This document shows positions 33,408 to 41,965 of a DNA stretch of 64,000 bases, in pieces (the stretch's first letter is position 1; every line of letters starts with the position of its first letter). Source of the stretch: Calditrichota bacterium (GTDB lineage Bacteria; Zhuqueibacterota; Zhuqueibacteria; Thermofontimicrobiales; Thermofontimicrobiaceae); contig JAADFU010000087.1 in assembly GCA_013152715.1 (NCBI GenBank), positions 4,516 through 68,515 on the forward strand, given 5' to 3'. Under the pieces are notes generated by a model. That model ran no database searches and was not told the origin of the DNA. It saw nothing but the letters and a program-made list of their open reading frames with translations. A program made the position numbers and the translations under genes.

Positions 33408-34643
33408 ATGAGCGAACTAATAAATAATTCAAAGAAAAGAAAAGAGCTATTGAAACACATGATTTTGCAACTGCACAAAGGCGAGGCGCCGGAAGTCGTC
33501 AGAAAACAGTTGATTCGGTTGATGGGGCAAGTGCCGTACAATGAAGTTGTGGAGGTGGAACAGGAACTGATTTCCGAAGGCCTGCCGCAGGAAGAAGTGC
33601 TGCGTTTGTGCGACATTCACACGGCGGCTCTGGAGGGCGCCATTGATCAGTCCGGCGCAAAAAAGGCAGAACCGGGGCATCCGGTGCATACTTTTCAGCA
33701 GGAAAATATTGCGCTGCAACTGAAAATTGCAGAGCTGGAAAAATTGTACGAACAGGTTGAGAAGCTCGACTCGGCGGATGACGTTGCTGAATTATTGCGG
33801 CAGATTCAGGGACATTTTAATGAACTGGCTGATGTGGACAAACATTATCTGCGAAAAGAAAATTTGTTGTTCCCCTATTTAGAAAAACATGGCGTAACAG
33901 GTCCGCCGCAAGTGATGTGGGGCAAACATGACGAAACCCGCGTTTTGCTGAAGGCGGCGTTTGAGGCATTCAAACAGACAGCGAAAATGTCTGTGGAAGA
34001 AGCAAAAACAGTGACAAATATGATTTTTCGCCCGGCGTCCAAAGCTGTGGACGACATGATCGGCAAGGAGGAAGAGATTCTCTTTCCCATGACATTGGAC
34101 ACGCTCACTGACGCGGAATGGTACGAAATTTACAAACAGAGCGTGGAAATTGGCTTTTGCCTTTACGATCCGACTGATGAATGGAAGCCCGAAGGAATCG
34201 CTGACGAAAAATTTGGCTCCACTCCTTCAGACGGACGAATTCAATTGCCCAGCGGCAGTTTCACTGTCGAGGAATTAACTGCGTTGCTGAACACCATTCC
34301 GTTTGATTTGACATTTGTGGACAAAAATGACAAAGTGAAGTTTTTTACTCGCGGAAAAGAAAGAATTTTCGCTCGCAATCGTGCAATTTTGGGGCGAGAT
34401 GTGCAAAAATGTCACCCGCCGTCAAGCGTGCACATTGTGGAAAAAATTTTGGACGATTTCAAATCCGGCGCTCAGGATGTGGCTTCTTTTTGGATTCAGA
34501 TGGGCGGGAAATTTATCATGATCGAATATTTCGCCATGCGCAATGAAAACGGCGAATATCTCGGTGCCCTTGAAGTGAGCCAGGATTTGACGGAAAAGAG
34601 AAAATTGGAAGGCGAACAACGATTATTGAATTATGAAAAGTAG
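33408..34643 (+). CDS. DUF438-hemerythrin-PAS sensor-like protein
   Basis: The 411-residue protein has an N-terminal DUF438 region (residues 10-85, MILQLHKGEAPEVVRKQLIR). It then has a hemerythrin-like four-helix bundle (about 95-230) with metal ligands in IQGHFNELADVDKHYLRKEN, WGKHDETR and KEEEILFP. A C-terminal PAS domain follows (about 290-395; VEELTALLNTIPFDLTFVDK, LGRDVQKCHPPSSVHIVEKI, GEYLGALEVSQDLT). The diiron site may bind oxygen or NO, and the PAS CHPP segment is typical of this family. It has no output domain and is probably a cytoplasmic redox or gas-binding protein. AAGGAAAAG precedes the start. Confidence 0.88.
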   Translation: MSELINNSKKRKELLKHMILQLHKGEAPEVVRKQLIRLMGQVPYNEVVEVEQELISEGLPQEEVLRLCDIHTAALEGAIDQSGAKKAEPGHPVHTFQQENIALQLKIAELEKLYEQVEKLDSADDVAELLRQIQGHFNELADVDKHYLRKENLLFPYLEKHGVTGPPQVMWGKHDETRVLLKAAFEAFKQTAKMSVEEAKTVTNMIFRPASKAVDDMIGKEEEILFPMTLDTLTDAEWYEIYKQSVEIGFCLYDPTDEWKPEGIADEKFGSTPSDGRIQLPSGSFTVEELTALLNTIPFDLTFVDKNDKVKFFTRGKERIFARNRAILGRDVQKCHPPSSVHIVEKILDDFKSGAQDVASFWIQMGGKFIMIEYFAMRNENGEYLGALEVSQDLTEKRKLEGEQRLLNYEK

Positions 34644-34694
34644 CCCTTGAAATAAGATGACAAAAGGTTTTAAACAAAATTGAAGGAAAGAGAA

Positions 34695-35222
34695 ATGTCT
34701 GACGAACAAAAGAAAATTACGATTGAGCCAGGGACAAAAGTTTCGGATCTGCTGGAGGCCTATCCGCAGTTGGAAAGCGAATTAGGGGAAATCACGGCGA
34801 TTTTTGAAAATTTGAATAATCCGATTTTGCGACAAACTGTGGCGCAAGTGACAACGTTGCGTCAGATTGCCGAAACGGAAAAAATCAGCGTGGCGTCTGT
34901 AGTGAACAGATTGCGAGTCAACGCCGGCATTCATGAATATTTCCCAGACGAAGTTGATTCGGATTCTGCCGGGAATTCGCCAACATGGCTGGATCGCGAA
35001 AAAATTGCAAAGACGCTGGACGCCACAGATATGCTGGGAAGAGGGGAACATCCGGTAACGGTAGTGCTTCAGGAAGTAGAAAAGCTCGATGATGAAGAAA
35101 TTTATCAATTGATTACTCCATTTTTACCGGAGCCGCTGCTGGAAAAGGTGAAAAATAGCGGCTGCACAATCTGGACCGAGAAAAAGGGAAACAAGTACTA
35201 TTCTTATTTTGTTAAATCGTAG
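34695..35222 (+). CDS. DUF1858/DUF2249-type protein
   Basis: ATG 34695 is preferred because AAGGAAAGAGAA lies directly upstream; the product has 175 residues. The N-terminal 70 residues are a DUF1858 domain (TIEPGTKVSDLLEAYPQLES, NPILRQTVAQVTTLRQIAET, VASVVNRLRVNAG). The C-terminal half looks like DUF2249 (TLDATDMLGRGEHPVTVVLQ, EVEKLDDEEIYQLITPFLPE then GCTIWTEKKGNKYYSYFV). Both domains recur with hemerythrin and DUF438 proteins in anaerobes and are associated with metal or redox handling; the biochemical role is unknown. It sits between the DUF438 and cupin genes in one rightward operon. Confidence 0.83.
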   Translation: MSDEQKKITIEPGTKVSDLLEAYPQLESELGEITAIFENLNNPILRQTVAQVTTLRQIAETEKISVASVVNRLRVNAGIHEYFPDEVDSDSAGNSPTWLDREKIAKTLDATDMLGRGEHPVTVVLQEVEKLDDEEIYQLITPFLPEPLLEKVKNSGCTIWTEKKGNKYYSYFVKS

Positions 35223-35235
35223 AAGGAGAAAAAAC

Positions 35236-35583
35236 ATGAGCAATGAAAATTTGGGGAACTTACCAGGCGGCAAAGCGATTAATCTGGCGAGTCTGGTGGA
35301 TTATTCGCCGCATTCAATTGTCAGTAGAGAAATTGTGAAAAACAGCTCCGGCTCACTGACGGTTTTCGCTTTTGACGCGGGGCAGGGGCTGAGCGAACAT
35401 ACAGCTCCGTTTGATGCTGTCGTACAGATTTTGGACGGAGAAGCAGAGATTAGCGTTGGCAAAAATACAGAAACTGCAAACGAAGGAGAGACTGTAATTA
35501 TGCCGGCGAATATTCCTCATGCTTTGAATGCAAAGAAGAAATTCAAAATGCAACTTATAATGATAAAGGAAAAGAAACAATGA
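35236..35583 (+). CDS. Cupin-domain protein
   Basis: The 115-residue protein starts at ATG 35236 after AAGGAG (7-nt spacing). A single cupin barrel is visible: SLTVFAFDAGQGLSEHTAPF with the motif-1 His, DAVVQILDGEAEISVG, ETVIMPANIPHALNA with the motif-2 His, and a final strand FKMQLIMIKEKK. Small cupins of this type bind a divalent metal and often accompany hemerythrin or NO-responsive genes. The stop overlaps the start of the membrane Fe-S gene (ATGA), so the two are translationally coupled. Confidence 0.87.
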   Translation: MSNENLGNLPGGKAINLASLVDYSPHSIVSREIVKNSSGSLTVFAFDAGQGLSEHTAPFDAVVQILDGEAEISVGKNTETANEGETVIMPANIPHALNAKKKFKMQLIMIKEKKQ

Positions 35584-36884
35584 TGTTTGTGCGATTACTT
35601 CCGGTGATTTTTTCTTGCTTGTTGATGGCGGCTCATTTCTCTCGCGGAGGAATTTTAGGATTGGCAATTTTTTGGTTGTTTTTGCCGTTTCTTTTGTTCG
35701 TGAAAAGACAGTGGGTAGTGCGGGTTTTTCAAGTATTGCTTGTTTTTGCCATGATAATCTGGGTCGAAACGGCGATCCGTTTGATTCAGATGAGGCAGGC
35801 GATGGGCGAATCCTGGACGAGATTGGCGATAATTTTGGCTGTGGTGGCGCTGTTTTCAGGCCTTTCAGCGCTTGTTTTTGAAAATAAAAAAGTGAAAGAC
35901 AGATTTAAAAAAAAAAAGATTGACGGCGGAGTAGTCGCTTCAATTCTTTTGACCGCTGGTTTGTTGGCAATTGTGCAAATCAAAGTCGCCAATCCGATGC
36001 TGTTGGCTGAGAGATTTTTTCCCTCTTTGGGCTGGTTGGAAATTGCTGTTTTAGCGCTGTACGCTGGGTTTTTGGTGGAAAAAATGTTTGATCCCCAAGA
36101 GCAGCAAAAATGGCGCTTGCGCATCTGGTTATTTTTTTCTGTCGTCTTTTTCGGACAGCTATTGATCGGTTTGTTAGGCGCGGAAAAATTTCTCATGACC
36201 GGAAAGTTGCACTTGCCCATTCCGGCGATGATCGTTGCCGGGCCGATCTTTCGCGGCTCTGGATTTTTTATGCCCATCTTGTTTTTGACGACGATTCTGC
36301 TGGTAGGTCCGGCCTGGTGCAGCCATCTGTGCTACATCGGCGCTTGGGATAATTTTGCCAGCAATGGCGCCAGAAAACCGGCTATTCTGCCGCGGTGGCG
36401 TCATGCGGCGCGATTAGGAATTTTGCTGATGATTGTCGCTGTTTCGCTCCTGTTGCGGCTTGCCGGAGTCGATTCATTTTATGCCACGATTCTCGGAGCT
36501 GCGTTTGGCTTGTTGGGTGTGGGAATCATGGGCATTCTTTCACGAAAAAAGGGCTCCATGATTCATTGCACGGTTTATTGTCCCATCGGTTTGCTGGCAA
36601 ATGCATTGGGCAAAATTAATCCGTTTCGCATTCGGATCAATGATTCCTGTACTGAATGCGGCGCCTGCACGCGAGTCTGCCGCTATCAAGCGTTATCGAT
36701 GAACGATGTCAAAAATAGAAAGCCAAGTTTTACCTGCACTTTGTGCGGCGACTGCGTAGGTTCCTGCCATGAGAATTCCATCGAATATCGTTTTGGCAAA
36801 ATTGAGGCAAATCGGGCAAGAATTATTTTTCTGGTGATCATCGTGAGTTTGCACGCGGTTTTTTTAGGGGTGGCGAGAATTTGA
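35580..36884 (+). CDS. NapH/NosR-like polytopic 4Fe-4S membrane protein
   Basis: The 434-residue protein has about nine membrane segments and a cytoplasmic C-terminal ferredoxin domain. Two Cys-x3-Cys type motifs lie in membrane loops (GPAWCSHLCYIGAWD and IHCTVYCPIGLL), as in NapH, NosR and CcoG. The ferredoxin part has two full clusters, CTECGACTRVC and CTLCGDCVGSC. It should carry electrons from a quinol or cytoplasmic donor across or along the inner membrane. No partner oxidoreductase lies in the operon, which instead encodes a ferredoxin and DUF438/cupin proteins. Confidence 0.87.
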   Translation: MMFVRLLPVIFSCLLMAAHFSRGGILGLAIFWLFLPFLLFVKRQWVVRVFQVLLVFAMIIWVETAIRLIQMRQAMGESWTRLAIILAVVALFSGLSALVFENKKVKDRFKKKKIDGGVVASILLTAGLLAIVQIKVANPMLLAERFFPSLGWLEIAVLALYAGFLVEKMFDPQEQQKWRLRIWLFFSVVFFGQLLIGLLGAEKFLMTGKLHLPIPAMIVAGPIFRGSGFFMPILFLTTILLVGPAWCSHLCYIGAWDNFASNGARKPAILPRWRHAARLGILLMIVAVSLLLRLAGVDSFYATILGAAFGLLGVGIMGILSRKKGSMIHCTVYCPIGLLANALGKINPFRIRINDSCTECGACTRVCRYQALSMNDVKNRKPSFTCTLCGDCVGSCHENSIEYRFGKIEANRARIIFLVIIVSLHAVFLGVARI

Positions 36885-36889
36885 ACGGC

Positions 36890-36922
36890 AAAAAAAAGCC
36901 AGATTTACGGCAAAATCCGGCT
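36890..36922 (-). terminator. Rho-independent terminator for the SDR gene
   Basis: Leftward, AGCCGGATTT and AAATCTGGCT form a 10-base stem with one mismatch and a 6-nt loop, then a run of seven T. It lies about 50 nt after the SDR stop and just past the end of the convergent Fe-S gene. Confidence 0.75.
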
Positions 36923-36973
36923 AAAATTTAGTAATTGATGTTTGAGAAAATTTGCGCTGAAAATCCGTAACAG

Positions 36974-37885
36974 TTATTTTTTGCCAATCACAAATTTGAT
37001 TTTGGTTAAATTTTCGGAAACTTCCCACAATTTTTCAGCGACTGAAGCATCACGGGAAAGTTCATTCGATTGAACCTTTTGCGGATAGCCGCGCCATTCC
37101 AGCAGTCCCGACGGGCCGAAAAAATCACCGCTGTTCACATCGTTGGCGATCGCGGCGTACAATGTGGGTAAGGCGCCCATTTTCGGACTTTGCGCAAGAA
37201 AGTTGTTGAAGAACGAAAAAACACTGGAGTGTCTCTGGAGCGCTGTCGCTGACCAGCCCGGATGAGCCGCGGCGACGATTACGCTTTGATTTACTTTTTC
37301 TGCATTTCGTTTCAGTTCAGATGTGAAATAGAGATTGGCAAGCTTGCTGTCTCCATACGCCTGCATGGGTTTGTACTTTCGTTTTTCCCAATTGATGTCC
37401 GAAAAATCGATTTTTCCCCATTTATGCGCTACGCTGCTGACATTTACGATGCGGCTGTTCGGCGTTTTTTTGATCAAATCAAACAGCAGGGCAGTTAACG
37501 CAAAATGTCCCAAATGATTCGTTCCCATTTGCAGTTCAAAGCCGTCCTTTGTTTTTGAGTAGGGCGGTATCATCACCCCGGCGTTGTTGATCAGTAAATC
37601 CAATCGGTCAAAATTTGCCTTGAACTCTGCGGCAAATTTTTTCACAGATTTCAGGTCAGCCAAATCTAATGGCATCAGAACTAATTTAACGGGAAAGGCA
37701 GACCTGATTTTTTCGTAAGCTTCGTTGCCTTTGTCCGTATTGCGGACAGCCAGTACCACTGTTCCGCCTTTTTCAGCCAACGCTTTCGCTGTCTCAAAGC
37801 CAATGCCGCTGCTGGCTCCGGTGACGATGATTACCCGACCTGTTTGATCGGGGATGTTATTTTTATTCCATTTTTTCGTTTTCAT
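36974..37885 (-). CDS. Short-chain dehydrogenase/reductase (retinol-dehydrogenase-like)
   Basis: ATG 37885 has GGAG 4 nt upstream and gives 303 residues. The Rossmann signature is RVIIVTGASSGIGFETAKAL with TGxxxGIG; NNAG is in LLINNAGVMIPP. The catalytic Ser is in IVNVSSVAHKWG and the YxxxK pair is in YGDSKLANLY. Arg in VVLAVRNTDKGNEAY suggests NADPH preference. The closest general type is the retinol dehydrogenase/oxidoreductase group of classical SDRs with a 300-residue length. The substrate is unknown, and the gene stands alone with its own terminator. Confidence 0.88.
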   Translation of the reverse strand: MKTKKWNKNNIPDQTGRVIIVTGASSGIGFETAKALAEKGGTVVLAVRNTDKGNEAYEKIRSAFPVKLVLMPLDLADLKSVKKFAAEFKANFDRLDLLINNAGVMIPPYSKTKDGFELQMGTNHLGHFALTALLFDLIKKTPNSRIVNVSSVAHKWGKIDFSDINWEKRKYKPMQAYGDSKLANLYFTSELKRNAEKVNQSVIVAAAHPGWSATALQRHSSVFSFFNNFLAQSPKMGALPTLYAAIANDVNSGDFFGPSGLLEWRGYPQKVQSNELSRDASVAEKLWEVSENLTKIKFVIGKK

Positions 37886-38275
37886 TATATACTCCAGTTT
37901 TAGGGTTTTTAAATATTCGTAATTATTCAGCCGCGAAGTCTCCAAAACTCAAAAGGCAAAAAAAGAACCGATATATTCTCATCAACAAAGAAAAATTTTC
38001 AGCAAAAAAATTGTAGCTACTTTCATACTCTACTTGATGTTTGCCATTAGCAAAGGGTTCAATGTCAGTTCCGCGGCAGAATATTTTTGGCAAATTGTGC
38101 TAATTTTAGTCAAAAGGAAAAGTGCTTTAATAGAGGATATACAAAAACAATTGCCAATTCAAAAAATTGAGCTTGAAAAAGCTATTGATTTTTAAAGTTT
38201 GATTTTCTATATTGAAATTTGGAATAATTACAAAGCGGGAAAATGTGTCAAAACAAAGTCGGGAGTCGTTATTTT
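37886..38275. other. Intergenic region between divergent SDR and UbiA genes
   Basis: The region holds a possible short rightward frame at 38037-38195, listed separately. No clear operator or repeat is seen. A TATATT-like stretch near 38210 could serve the UbiA gene. Confidence 0.4.
38037..38195 (+). CDS. Possible small protein or gene remnant
   Basis: A 52-codon frame from ATG 38037 ends at TAA 38193; the same frame is open further upstream without a good start. The predicted product has a hydrophobic middle (YFWQIVLILV) and a C-terminal stretch (SALIEDIQKQLPIQKIELEK) that could form two helices of a winged-helix domain. There is no ribosome site and I do not recognise a family. It could be a decayed gene end or chance. 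Confidence 0.25.
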   Translation: MFAISKGFNVSSAAEYFWQIVLILVKRKSALIEDIQKQLPIQKIELEKAIDF

Positions 38276-39310
38276 ATGGCAAGTAGCATCCGAGCGTGGT
38301 GGCAAGCGTTTCGCTACCATTTTGTCCCGCCGAGTATTCTGCCGGCGATTTTGGGCGGCGTTTTAGCATGGGCGATTACCGGCGAATTTTTTCCTTTCTA
38401 TTTTTTCCTCGTCGTCACGGGCGTCACTTTCAATCATATTGCGCTTAACATGACTGATGACTATTTTGATTACAAACACTCCATTGATGACGCCAAAAAA
38501 CGCGAAAAAAATCCCTATTCCGGCGGCAGCGGCACGTTGACGGGTGGGGTGATTACGCCGGAGCAGATGAAGCAGGCTTTTTCTCTCGGCTATTTTCTCA
38601 CTATTCTCATTGGCTTGTTTCTATCTGCAGAGCGCGGATGGATTGTTTTCGCTATTGGTGCTTTTGGCATGGCGTGCGCGTATTTTTACACAGCGCCGCC
38701 GATCCGCTACGGCTACCACGGACTCGGAGAAATTTCCCAATTGATAAATTTTTCTCTGACCATCGGTCTGGGCGCCTATTTTGTGCAAGCGCACTCTTTT
38801 TCTCCGGAAGCGGCGCTGGTCGTTTTGCCGCTGGGATTTATGATGTTCTCCATGATCACCATCAACGAAATTCCCGACGAGGCACAGGATCGCGACGGCA
38901 GAAAGAGAACGCTGGTAGTCATTTTCGGCGCTAAAACCGGTGTTTTCCTCTACGCTTTGAACATGATCATTGCTTATTTGATCATCATTCTTATCCCGCT
39001 TTTCAAAATAGCCAGTTTCTGGATTTATCTCAGTCTGGTGACACTCCCGTGGCTGACAAAGGCGATCGCCGTGGCAACGAAGAATTTTCGTGATCCGCAA
39101 AAATTAGCTCCGGCAAATCTGTTGACGATTCGAATTCACAATTTGACCGGAATTTTGCTGATTATCGCTTATTTGATCGAAGGATATCAGCGCCAAGCGC
39201 AACTCGCGCCGATGATTGTGCCCATCATTTTGTTGGTTGTGCTCTATTTTCCGGTGGCGTTGACAGTATTTTTCAATGTAATGCCTTTGAAACCAGCGGG
39301 GAAAAAGTAA
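38276..39310 (+). CDS. UbiA-family prenyltransferase (MenA-like)
   Basis: ATG 38276 (MASSIRAWWQAFRYHF) has GGGAG 10 nt upstream; ATG 38243 is an alternative that adds 11 residues. The protein has about nine membrane helices. The first Asp-rich motif is NMTDDYFDYKHSID and the second is INEIPDEAQDRDGRK, the prenyl-diphosphate/Mg sites of UbiA enzymes. The N-xx-DD form fits the MenA/UbiA branch, which prenylates a quinone ring or related acceptor. No other menaquinone or heme-O gene lies in the window, so the product is uncertain. Confidence 0.85.
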   Translation: MASSIRAWWQAFRYHFVPPSILPAILGGVLAWAITGEFFPFYFFLVVTGVTFNHIALNMTDDYFDYKHSIDDAKKREKNPYSGGSGTLTGGVITPEQMKQAFSLGYFLTILIGLFLSAERGWIVFAIGAFGMACAYFYTAPPIRYGYHGLGEISQLINFSLTIGLGAYFVQAHSFSPEAALVVLPLGFMMFSMITINEIPDEAQDRDGRKRTLVVIFGAKTGVFLYALNMIIAYLIIILIPLFKIASFWIYLSLVTLPWLTKAIAVATKNFRDPQKLAPANLLTIRIHNLTGILLIIAYLIEGYQRQAQLAPMIVPIILLVVLYFPVALTVFFNVMPLKPAGKK

Positions 39311-39368
39311 ACGATGTATTTTTTGCCCTGTTTGATAAAAAAAAACAACAAAAATTTCGGAGGACAAT

Positions 39369-40070
39369 TTGGAATTTTCTAAAGAAGAGTTAGAGAAAAA
39401 TAATGGCAAAGATGGCAATACGGCTTATGTCGCGGCGCATGGCAGAGTGTACGATGTGTCGGAAAGTAAATTGTGGAAAAACGGCAAACACATGGGGCGT
39501 CACGAAGCTGGCGCTGATTTGACGGAAGCGCTTGCGGCGGCGCCGCACGGCGCGGAAATGCTGCATCGTTTCCAACAAGTCGGTGAAACGAAATCCGAGG
39601 ACACGGAGGTCGAACTGCCGTTGCCAAAGTTTATCGCAAAATTTTTGCACAAATTCCCTTTTTTCAAACGCCATCCCCATCCGGCGATTGTTCATTTTCC
39701 CATGACTTTTTACGGAACCTGTACACTTTTTCTCTTGTGGTATTATTTGCTGAATGACGATATCTCATTTTTACATTCTATTTTGTATCTTCACGTTCTG
39801 GGCACTATTTCTCTCCCTTTTGCGTTTCTCACCGGCTGGCTGTCCTGGAAAGTAAATTATCTGGGAAAGCCAATGGCTCATATCAGGTGGAAGATTGGCC
39901 TCAGCGTACTGGGCACGGTGTTTAGTATTATTGTTTTGATAGCCATGTTGCATGACGTAAATGTTTTGGCATCGCCCCAGGGAATAGAAATAATTTTACC
40001 CATTTTGGTGTTCCTGGATTTGCCGATATTCGCGTCCATCGGCTATCACGGCGGCCAATTAGTTTACTAA
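39369..40070 (+). CDS. Cytochrome b5-like domain fused to DUF2231-type membrane domain
   Basis: Translation starts at TTG 39369, 5 nt after GGAGG, giving 233 residues. Residues 1-75 match cytochrome b5-like heme/steroid-binding domains: FSKEELEKNNGKDGNTAYVA, GRVYDVSESKLWKNGKHMG, and RHEAGADLTEALAAAPHGAE with probable heme-ligand His residues. From about 95 (HPHPAIVHFPMTFYGTCTLF) the sequence is a four-helix DUF2231-type membrane domain with further His residues. A membrane-bound electron-transfer or heme-sensing role is plausible. It follows the UbiA gene closely (58 nt) in the same direction. Confidence 0.82.
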   Translation: MEFSKEELEKNNGKDGNTAYVAAHGRVYDVSESKLWKNGKHMGRHEAGADLTEALAAAPHGAEMLHRFQQVGETKSEDTEVELPLPKFIAKFLHKFPFFKRHPHPAIVHFPMTFYGTCTLFLLWYYLLNDDISFLHSILYLHVLGTISLPFAFLTGWLSWKVNYLGKPMAHIRWKIGLSVLGTVFSIIVLIAMLHDVNVLASPQGIEIILPILVFLDLPIFASIGYHGGQLVY

Positions 40071-40088
40071 TTTTTGGGAAAATTAACA

Positions 40089-40134
40089 TTAAAAAAGGGT
40101 TTGTTTCAATATGGTGAAATGAACCCTTTTTTGT
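40089..40134. terminator. Bidirectional Rho-independent terminator
   Basis: AAAAAAGGGTTTGTTTCA pairs with TGAAATGAACCCTTTTTT over 16 of 18 positions with a 6-nt loop. A-runs and T-runs on both sides let it work for the b5-like gene (rightward) and for the convergent TSUP gene (leftward). Confidence 0.8.
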
Positions 40135-40213
40135 CAATTGCTCGGGTTTGAACTGATATTTTTTTCAGGGAAAAATGAAAGGGACGAATCAAAAATCTTT
40201 ATTATTTTAGCGG

Positions 40214-40963
40214 TTAAATAATTTTCAAAAGTTTTAATGCCATAATCAGCATGGCAAGCATGAGAACAATGCGCACCACTTTTTCGCCGCGTTTTACCGC
40301 TAATTTTGCCGACCACCAACCGCCAAAAGCCATGCCGCCGGCGAGCACTATTCCGAAAATCCAATCAATATTTTTTGTCAAAATGAAAATGAGCAGCGCT
40401 GGGATGGTGTAAATGAAAATGATGAAAACTTTGTGCATGTTCACGCGGACGAGATTCAATTTCATCAAATAGTGCAGCGTTGCCATGATCAAAAATCCGA
40501 CGCCGGCTTGGATGAACCCGCCGTAAAAACCAACGCCGAACAGCGCCGGGTAGAGCAAATATGGCTTGTAATTGCCAGTTTCACTGCCGAAATCTTTTTT
40601 CGCTCTGGGAACAACCATGGTGATCACGACGCCGATGATGATCATGCCCAATATTTTTTTGAACAAATCATTGCTGATGGAAACCGCGACCAGCGCGCCG
40701 ATGATCGCTCCCGGCAGCGTGAAAGCCGCCAATTTGAGGCTTGTTTTGAACTGGGAGAAATTTTCCTGTTTGAAGGAAAGCACAGCCGATAAATTTTGTA
40801 CTAAAATTGCCACGCGATTGGTTCCGTTGGCGACTGCGCCGTCCAGTCCCAAAAATATCAGCATGGGTAAAGTGAGTGTGGAGCCGCCGCCAGCCATCAC
40901 ATTGATGAACCCGGCGACAATTCCCAACAGAAAAAGCAGCGAAATTTTAATCAGTTCTGTCAT
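40214..40963 (-). CDS. TSUP-family (TauE/SafE) transporter
   Basis: The 249-residue protein has eight or so membrane segments in two repeats. The first repeat has GIVAGFINVMAGGGSTLTLP and LGLDGAVANGTNRVAILVQN, and the second has VGFYGGFIQAGVGFLIMATL and LNLVRVNMHKVFIIFIYTIP. These Gly-rich segments are the signature of the TauE/SafE sulfite/sulfonate exporter family (PF01925). The substrate is probably an anion such as sulfite or a sulfonate; context gives no clue. The gene appears monocistronic. A second, diverged TSUP gene is at 58339. Confidence 0.88.
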   Translation of the reverse strand: MTELIKISLLFLLGIVAGFINVMAGGGSTLTLPMLIFLGLDGAVANGTNRVAILVQNLSAVLSFKQENFSQFKTSLKLAAFTLPGAIIGALVAVSISNDLFKKILGMIIIGVVITMVVPRAKKDFGSETGNYKPYLLYPALFGVGFYGGFIQAGVGFLIMATLHYLMKLNLVRVNMHKVFIIFIYTIPALLIFILTKNIDWIFGIVLAGGMAFGGWWSAKLAVKRGEKVVRIVLMLAMLIMALKLLKII

Positions 40964-41057
40964 CCGATTTTCTCTTTCAAATTTTCTTTTCCAAAATCAG
41001 TGTGAAATTCAGTCGCGAATCAGTTTGCAAAAAAAATATTTAACATGGGTGATGTGA

Positions 41058-41927
41058 TCAAGGTTCCGCTGACAGATTTATTTTGATTAAAATTTTTTCT
41101 TTGATCAGCGCCACGCTGCCGAATTTGCCGCGAAAATCTTTGAACACTGTTTTTCGAGCGGAGTTGTGAATGATTTGCAAATACGGATCGTGAAAGGTCA
41201 AAAAATTTTGGTAGGCTTTTTTTGCTGCCAGTGAATCAGGGTAGGGGATTATCAAACGGGTGAACTTTACTCCGGCAGAATCAAAATCGGCACCAATGCC
41301 AAAAATTTTCCCATTGAGTTGAAAGATGTCGCCCTCGCCAAAAGTGAAAATCGGCTCCAGGGCATAGGGACCTCGAAAAATGAAAATACTTCCCGTGACG
41401 AGATTTTTTTGCGGTAAGTATTTCAGCAGTGGAATCTCCGGTGTTTCAGCGATGGAATCAAGAATGGGATTGAGCAAAGACGGCAATTCGTTCAGCCCGT
41501 TTTTTGTCCCTGAAAAATTATTTAGCTGAAAGAAGTCGTTGTTTTTCACGGCGATTATTTGCAGGTAGTTGCCGGAGTTTCGAGCCTGAACTGCGGCGAT
41601 TGGCGTTTCTTTACCGCATTTCAGCAAATAAATCCCCAGCGCTGCTGTGGGGTTTTCCATTTGGTAAATTTCCAGTGAAAGCTGGAGCGAATCTTTTTTA
41701 AAATCCAAAACGAAAAGTTGCCGGAAACCGAACTCGTGAAATAGCTCGGCGCCGCCGTCGATGTGATTGAAAAGAGCGGTACCGGCAAAAATTTGCGGCG
41801 GATTCTGCCGTTCCCAGCCGTTGATTTTTTTCTGCAAAAAAATCGTCGAGTCCGCTGGCGTTGCTGAGCAAATGAGAATTTTCAAAAAAAGGATATTAGC
41901 AAAAATTGCGACCAGCGGTTTTCTCAT
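41058..41927 (-). CDS. DUF6599-type exported protein
   Basis: ATG 41927 follows AAGGAAAA and gives 289 residues with a signal peptide (PLVAIFANILFLKILICSAT). The body contains INGWERQNPPQIFAGTALFN, HIDGGAELFHEFGFRQLFVL and EIYQMENPTAALGIYLLKCG. These resemble the DUF6599 family: a motif with IDGGAELF-like residues, then a statement of partial enzyme-free beta structure. Members are exported proteins of unknown function. It follows the Tat-exported DUF362 gene by 38 nt in the same direction, so the two probably work together in the periplasm. Confidence 0.75.
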   Translation of the reverse strand: MRKPLVAIFANILFLKILICSATPADSTIFLQKKINGWERQNPPQIFAGTALFNHIDGGAELFHEFGFRQLFVLDFKKDSLQLSLEIYQMENPTAALGIYLLKCGKETPIAAVQARNSGNYLQIIAVKNNDFFQLNNFSGTKNGLNELPSLLNPILDSIAETPEIPLLKYLPQKNLVTGSIFIFRGPYALEPIFTFGEGDIFQLNGKIFGIGADFDSAGVKFTRLIIPYPDSLAAKKAYQNFLTFHDPYLQIIHNSARKTVFKDFRGKFGSVALIKEKILIKINLSAEP

Positions 41928-41965
41928 TATTTTTTCCTTGAACAAATTTAAAGAATCAAACAGAA

